From: Xestospongia bergquistia
Taxonomy: Eukaryota > Porifera > Demospongiae > Haplosclerida > Petrosiidae
Direction of reading: 5' to 3'
DNA length: 64,000 nt
Assembly (NCBI GenBank): GCA_963965975.1
Contig: OZ014414.1
Span: 9,481,230 to 9,545,229 of the forward strand
The position numbers and the translations under genes are program-made. Shown here in pieces: positions 59,979 to 64,000 of this stretch. Numbering within the stretch: position 1 is the first letter of the stretch; the number at the start of each line of letters is the position of its first letter. Below the pieces are notes generated by a model that was not told the origin of the DNA, did not search any database, and saw only the letters and a list, made by a program, of their open reading frames with translations.

Positions 59979-61869
59979 GCACTTGTTTGTTGGACTGTCA
60001 AAGATTTTAAAGTTAAAGAGGAAATAAGCTCATGTTTAAAACATGCCATTTGTAGTATGCAATATGGAAATGAGGATTTCCTTGCTGGACTAGCAGCCGA
60101 GGCTTGTGGTAAGGATGATTGGTATAGATAAATGGATGGATTAATGGATGAATAGATGACATATATAGATAGATAGATAAATATATTGATTAATAAATAG
60201 ATTAATTAATTAATAAATGGTTAATTGACTGATTGATAAACAACCAAATATTTTCCTTTAGTTTCTGTACTACCAGACAATCCAGTCAATTTTAATGTTG
60301 ATAATGTAAGAGTCACAAAAATTGTGGTAGGTTAAAGTGCACACATGTATCCATGGTAACACCTCCTTATCTAGGGATCCAGTATACTTAACTCTACTGT
60401 TATGAAGGGTCTAGTGTTCAAACGTGTTGTTGAAGGTGAGGTAATCTCCTCTTATATTGTAGTAATTATGTTTGAGAACAGGTGATGTTACTAAGGCAAC
60501 CAATGCCAAGGTGGCTGTTTATTCCTGCCCTTTCGATGCTATGAATACAGAGACTAAAGGCACTGTTTTGATACAAACAGCTGATGAATTGAAGTCATTT
60601 AGTAAAGGTGAAGAAGATCTGATTGAATCAGTAAGTCAATATATTGATGAAAAGGGTAACTCTCATCTCTCTCTTTCTCTCTTTCTCTCTCTCTCTCTCT
60701 CTTTCACACATACACACACAGCAAGTCAAAGCTATTGCTGATGCTGGTTGTAATGTTGTAGTCAGTGGTGGTAAATTTGGTGAAATAGCACTACACTTTT
60801 TAAACAAATACAAAATTATGGCTATAAGGTAAACAACTCACCTTACCAGTTTTATAAACTGGTTTTAATGTACTTTAGATTGCTATCCAAATTTGATGTT
60901 AGAAGAGTTTGTAAAGCAACAGGTTCCACTGCCTTACCAAAAATGGTTTGTTTTATATATGTGTGTTTAAATTAATTTTAACCCCTTTTAGACACCACCA
61001 ACTCCAGACGAAACAGGTCATTGTGATTATGTAACAGTAGAAGAAATTGGTGATGTCAATGTTGTTGTATTTAGACAAGGTAGGTGTGGTTTAGTAGGTG
61101 TGGTCTTTACTTCTCTCCAGATAAAGCTGATAGCAGGATATCTACTATTGTTGTCCGTGGTTCAACAGATAGTATTATGGATGATGTGGAGAGAGCACTA
61201 GATGATGGTATCAATACTTTTAAAGCTCTTACTAAAGACAACCAATTAGTTCCTGGAGCTGGTGCTACTGAGATAGAACTAGCGAAACAGCTCAATAAGT
61301 TTGCAGAGGTACTGGTTTATGGATTAATAAATGGATGCATAGATGGATGGATGGATACATAGATGAATAGATGGACAGATGATATATTGCTGTAGACATG
61401 CCCAGGAATGGAACAATATTCTATTCATAAATTTTCTGAGGCTTTGGAAGTTGTTCCGAGAGCTTTGGCCGAAAATGCCGGCTTCAAGGTAAAGTCACAC
61501 TTTAAGAATTACTGTTCGTGAATCTTATTGAATATATTTCTATTTTCTTCCACGTTAGCCCAATGAGGCTATATCTAAGTTGAATGCTGCTCATCAGAAA
61601 GGAGAGAAAGCAGCTGGACTTGATCTAGAAAACAGTGATGGAGGCGGAGTCAATGTCAAACATGCCTGTTCATCTCATATATGTGATCTCTACTTATCAC
61701 GTTATTGGGGAATAAAATTGGCAACTCATGCAGCCACAACAGTCCTTCGAGTAGACCAAGTAAGGAAAATAAATTTATATTAGCTCTCATTATATCTCTG
61801 TAGATTATTATGGCAAAGAAAGCAGGTGGACCAAAACCAAAGGAAAACAAAGGCTGGGATGACGACTAA
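59012..61869 (+). CDS. CCT8: Chaperonin TCP-1 subunit theta
   Basis: Sixteen exons, 547 residues, phases consistent: 59012-59068, 59183-59273, 59321-59400, 59514-59570, 59614-59758, 59980-60108, 60262-60326, 60375-60435, 60482-60630, 60722-60828, 60879-60945, 60992-61079, 61121-61308, 61396-61488, 61559-61759, 61804-61869. Landmarks: [37 protein letters not shown] (the GDGT ATPase motif), [55 protein letters not shown] and the end [20 protein letters not shown]. It is a subunit of the eight-membered cytosolic ring that folds actin, tubulin and others. Introns are 43-221 nt; the longest (59759-59979) is filled with CT repeats. Confidence 0.96.
59797..59978 (+). repeat. (CT)n-rich tract at a CCT8 3' splice site
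   Basis: Interrupted, then pure, CT dinucleotides run up to the TAG acceptor at 59979. They make up most of the intron. The opposite strand gives spurious Arg-Glu repeat frames. Confidence 0.9.
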
Positions 61870-62043
61870 AGCATTATATATGTATGATAACAATGACAAA
61901 CTATTGTGTATCTGAAATCATGACATATTTGTAGTATATTATTACGCGGTAAAATTAATACGATCGTCAATTTTAACCCCTGAATAGCGTATGGCAGTCG
62001 CGTTTCTATGGTAATGTAAATACTAAATAAACAGACACTGAAT

Positions 62044-64000
62044 ATGGAGGATTACGAATATGAAGATGATTTTGAAGAGGAAATATCGGGAGGAAGCAGT
62101 AGAAAACTCTCCCCCAAAAGAAAGCCACCACCCAAGGCTAATAAGACAAGTAAAGGAGGTCGATTATATGATAATCTTTATTATATTGGTATTACTTGTA
62201 CATAGAGCCCAAAGAGCACTCTCCAGGACGTGGTCAGGGGGCTTCACATGATCGTCTTTTGTCTTCAAAAGATCTTGAGATAAAGACGTTGTTTAGCAAA
62301 TTGTCAGAAACAAAACATCAACTTCAGGAAATGAAAAAAGAAAATCAAATGTTGAAGAGATTACAAGTACACAAATTGTATTTACATACAAATCAATTTA
62401 TCTACATGTGATCTACTTCATTCTGCCATTGTTCATTCTATCCATTCGTACTCCATCCATCCATTGTTATTTACCTTTTATCTATTATTCATCTAGATCC
62501 GTTATGAAAAGGAGTTAACAGGTATCTCCAGACTAGAAGGGGAACTACCCACGATACTCAAAAAACACAAAGAGGAAGTGAGGGTTCTAAGAAATCAAAT
62601 ACGACATACTCAACATAACAATACAGACTTACAACGACGTCACAATGAGATGAGGTACATATCTCCTGTAATAAATGAAGTTAGTTCTTGTTTCTATATT
62701 TTAGTACTGAATTATGGAAAGCTCATGAACGGATTAAGAAACTTGAGTCATTAGTAAAGAAACGAGGTCTCCCCGAACGTGAAGAACTAGTTTTCCAACT
62801 ACAAGATACTCATGAACTCTTAAAAGAGAGAGATCAAAAAATAGCGGTAAGCACAATGACTTATCTCTTACTGTCCAGAGAGTTAGTCCAAATGTTAAAA
62901 CTGAATAGAAGCTGCTGGCTTATATACAAACTGGATATCAATGTTTATCAGTGAATAATAAACAATATTGTCTGGTCTATCAAATTTATTGTAAATAATA
63001 AATGATTTATTGTTTCCTCTATCTAGTTCATTGTTGTAAGTATACACACATCCTAGAATAGTAGAAGTACATATAGCTGCTATCTTAGGAGTAATATTTT
63101 CCTATAGAATTTGGAGCATTCATTGGAGATAACAAAGAAAACACACAAACAAGAAGTGAAAATGATATTAAGCAAGAACCGACAAGTCACTCAAGAATTA
63201 GAAGTGATTAGAGAAGAGAACAGACAAATCCGTTGGCAACTAAGAGTAAGTCTTAAAATACTATATTACAAACTATTGGTATTATCATTTCTATTATTGT
63301 AGGAGAGAGAGAGGTTACTAGATGTTACTAACATATATAGTCAACGTATTCAACATACTAACTTATCCCCTTTGCCAATGAACGATAATCAAGGCACACA
63401 AACTACCCTATCTCACCCACCATTTATCAACGCTATCTTGGTAACAAAACCTGTGGTACAAGTTGCCGAATGTCAAACTGATTCATCGTGGTTAACAAAT
63501 ATCTTATCTCCAAAGCATCAGGCCTCAACTGATTTGGAATCTAACGAGGAAATTACAGGGACAACAAGAGGATTTACCCATAAATCTCCTACCAAGGTAG
63601 GGACAAGTAAAGTGGGTAGTAATCCAGTTACTATGGCAACACCACCCACTCCTGTAAGTAAGCCTACACCTCCAATATCAATACCATCTCAAGTCTCATA
63701 TATCACATCTCCGTTATCTAAGACCACACCCCCTACTACTCATACACCCCAACATAGAACAGTTAAACCTACTCAAACTCCACCTCCTCATCAACAGACA
63801 ACACATGAAGATATTGACATTCCATTAATGGACATATTATTACAATCATCACCAAATTATGAACCAACAACAACAACCTCTGATATTAAGACCATACTAT
63901 TTGGAAACCAATCTATTAAACCGAATTATACGCAATCAACACTTGAATCATCAAAGGATGTTCCAATTGGATCTCGTCCACTGGGGAGAGAGAACATTCC
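62044..64000 (+). CDS. LCA5: Lebercilin-like ciliary coiled-coil protein, 5' part (cut by right edge)
   Basis: Exons: 62044-62149, 62206-62366, 62497-62654, 62705-62846, 63108-63245, and 63303 to the edge. An acidic N-terminus (MEDYEYEDDFEEE) and a basic Pro/Lys stretch lead into a coiled coil with lebercilin-domain landmarks: KKENQMLKRLQIRYEKEL, HKEEVRVLRNQIRHTQHN, LPEREELVFQLQDTHELLKE and ERERLLDVTNIYSQRI. The last exon changes to a disordered Ser/Thr/Pro-rich region. Lebercilin localises to cilia and works with intraflagellar transport. LCA5 and its paralogue LCA5L cannot be told apart outside vertebrates. The start is 175 bp behind the CCT8 stop on the same strand. Confidence 0.85.

Noticed and set aside
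59732..60049. Arg-Glu repeat frames on the minus strand and Ser-Leu repeat frames on the plus strand
   Set aside because: Translation of the CT microsatellite in a CCT8 intron.
1..64000. CRISPR array, operons or other prokaryotic features
   Set aside because: The window has spliced animal genes throughout. The tandem arrays have no spacer structure of the CRISPR kind.

Overview
The window reads as nuclear DNA of a compact, AT-rich animal genome, most likely a demosponge and probably close to Amphimedon queenslandica. The species is my inference. What the sequence shows is many short GT-AG introns (often 40-100 nt), very small intergenic gaps, and clearly animal genes: Frizzled, TMEM135, androglobin, DUOX with its maturation factor, Headcase, CCT8 and lebercilin. 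It also has lineage-specific death-fold/LRR genes of a kind I associate with sponges. Exon borders were read by eye from splice motifs, frame phase and remembered family sequences.

Layout. 1-939 (-): 5' half of a Frizzled receptor, running off the left edge, in a head-to-head pair with TMEM135 (1024-4359, +). 4885-35084: a duplicated accessory block holding three paralogues, all on the minus strand, of a death domain / two helical death-fold-like domains / unnamed conserved domain / coiled coil / LRR protein (A 7290-12994, B 18105-23274, C 27855-33930). B and C have continuous spliced frames (997 and 1,094 codons). A is broken by a 7-bp duplication. The paralogues are separated by decayed copies of the TMEM135 3' end and the androglobin 3' end, by pogo-like transposase remnants, and (between B and C) by a USP scrap, an Ulp1-PHD pseudogene inside a possible transposon, and a receptor-kinase fragment.

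35525-44468 (-): full androglobin (calpain-like plus circularly permuted globin) with several tandem-repeat arrays and a MITE in its introns. 44469-48400: gene-poor, with dispersed repeats and a 48-bp perfect palindrome. 48444-48926 (+): MRPS28. 49226-55054 (-): DUOX, head-to-head with DUOXA (55447-57051, +). 57390-58697 (-): Headcase, head-to-head with CCT8 (59012-61869, +). 62044-64000 (+): lebercilin-like, cut by the right edge.

How the parts relate. DUOX and DUOXA form a known enzyme/maturation-factor pair and probably share one bidirectional promoter. The three LRR genes look like a small innate-sensing family that diversifies by exon gain and loss: their middle exons are all phase 1 at both ends and differ in number between copies. 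The TMEM135 and androglobin tail fragments show that these two genes were once convergent neighbours and that the LRR units were inserted and multiplied at their junction.
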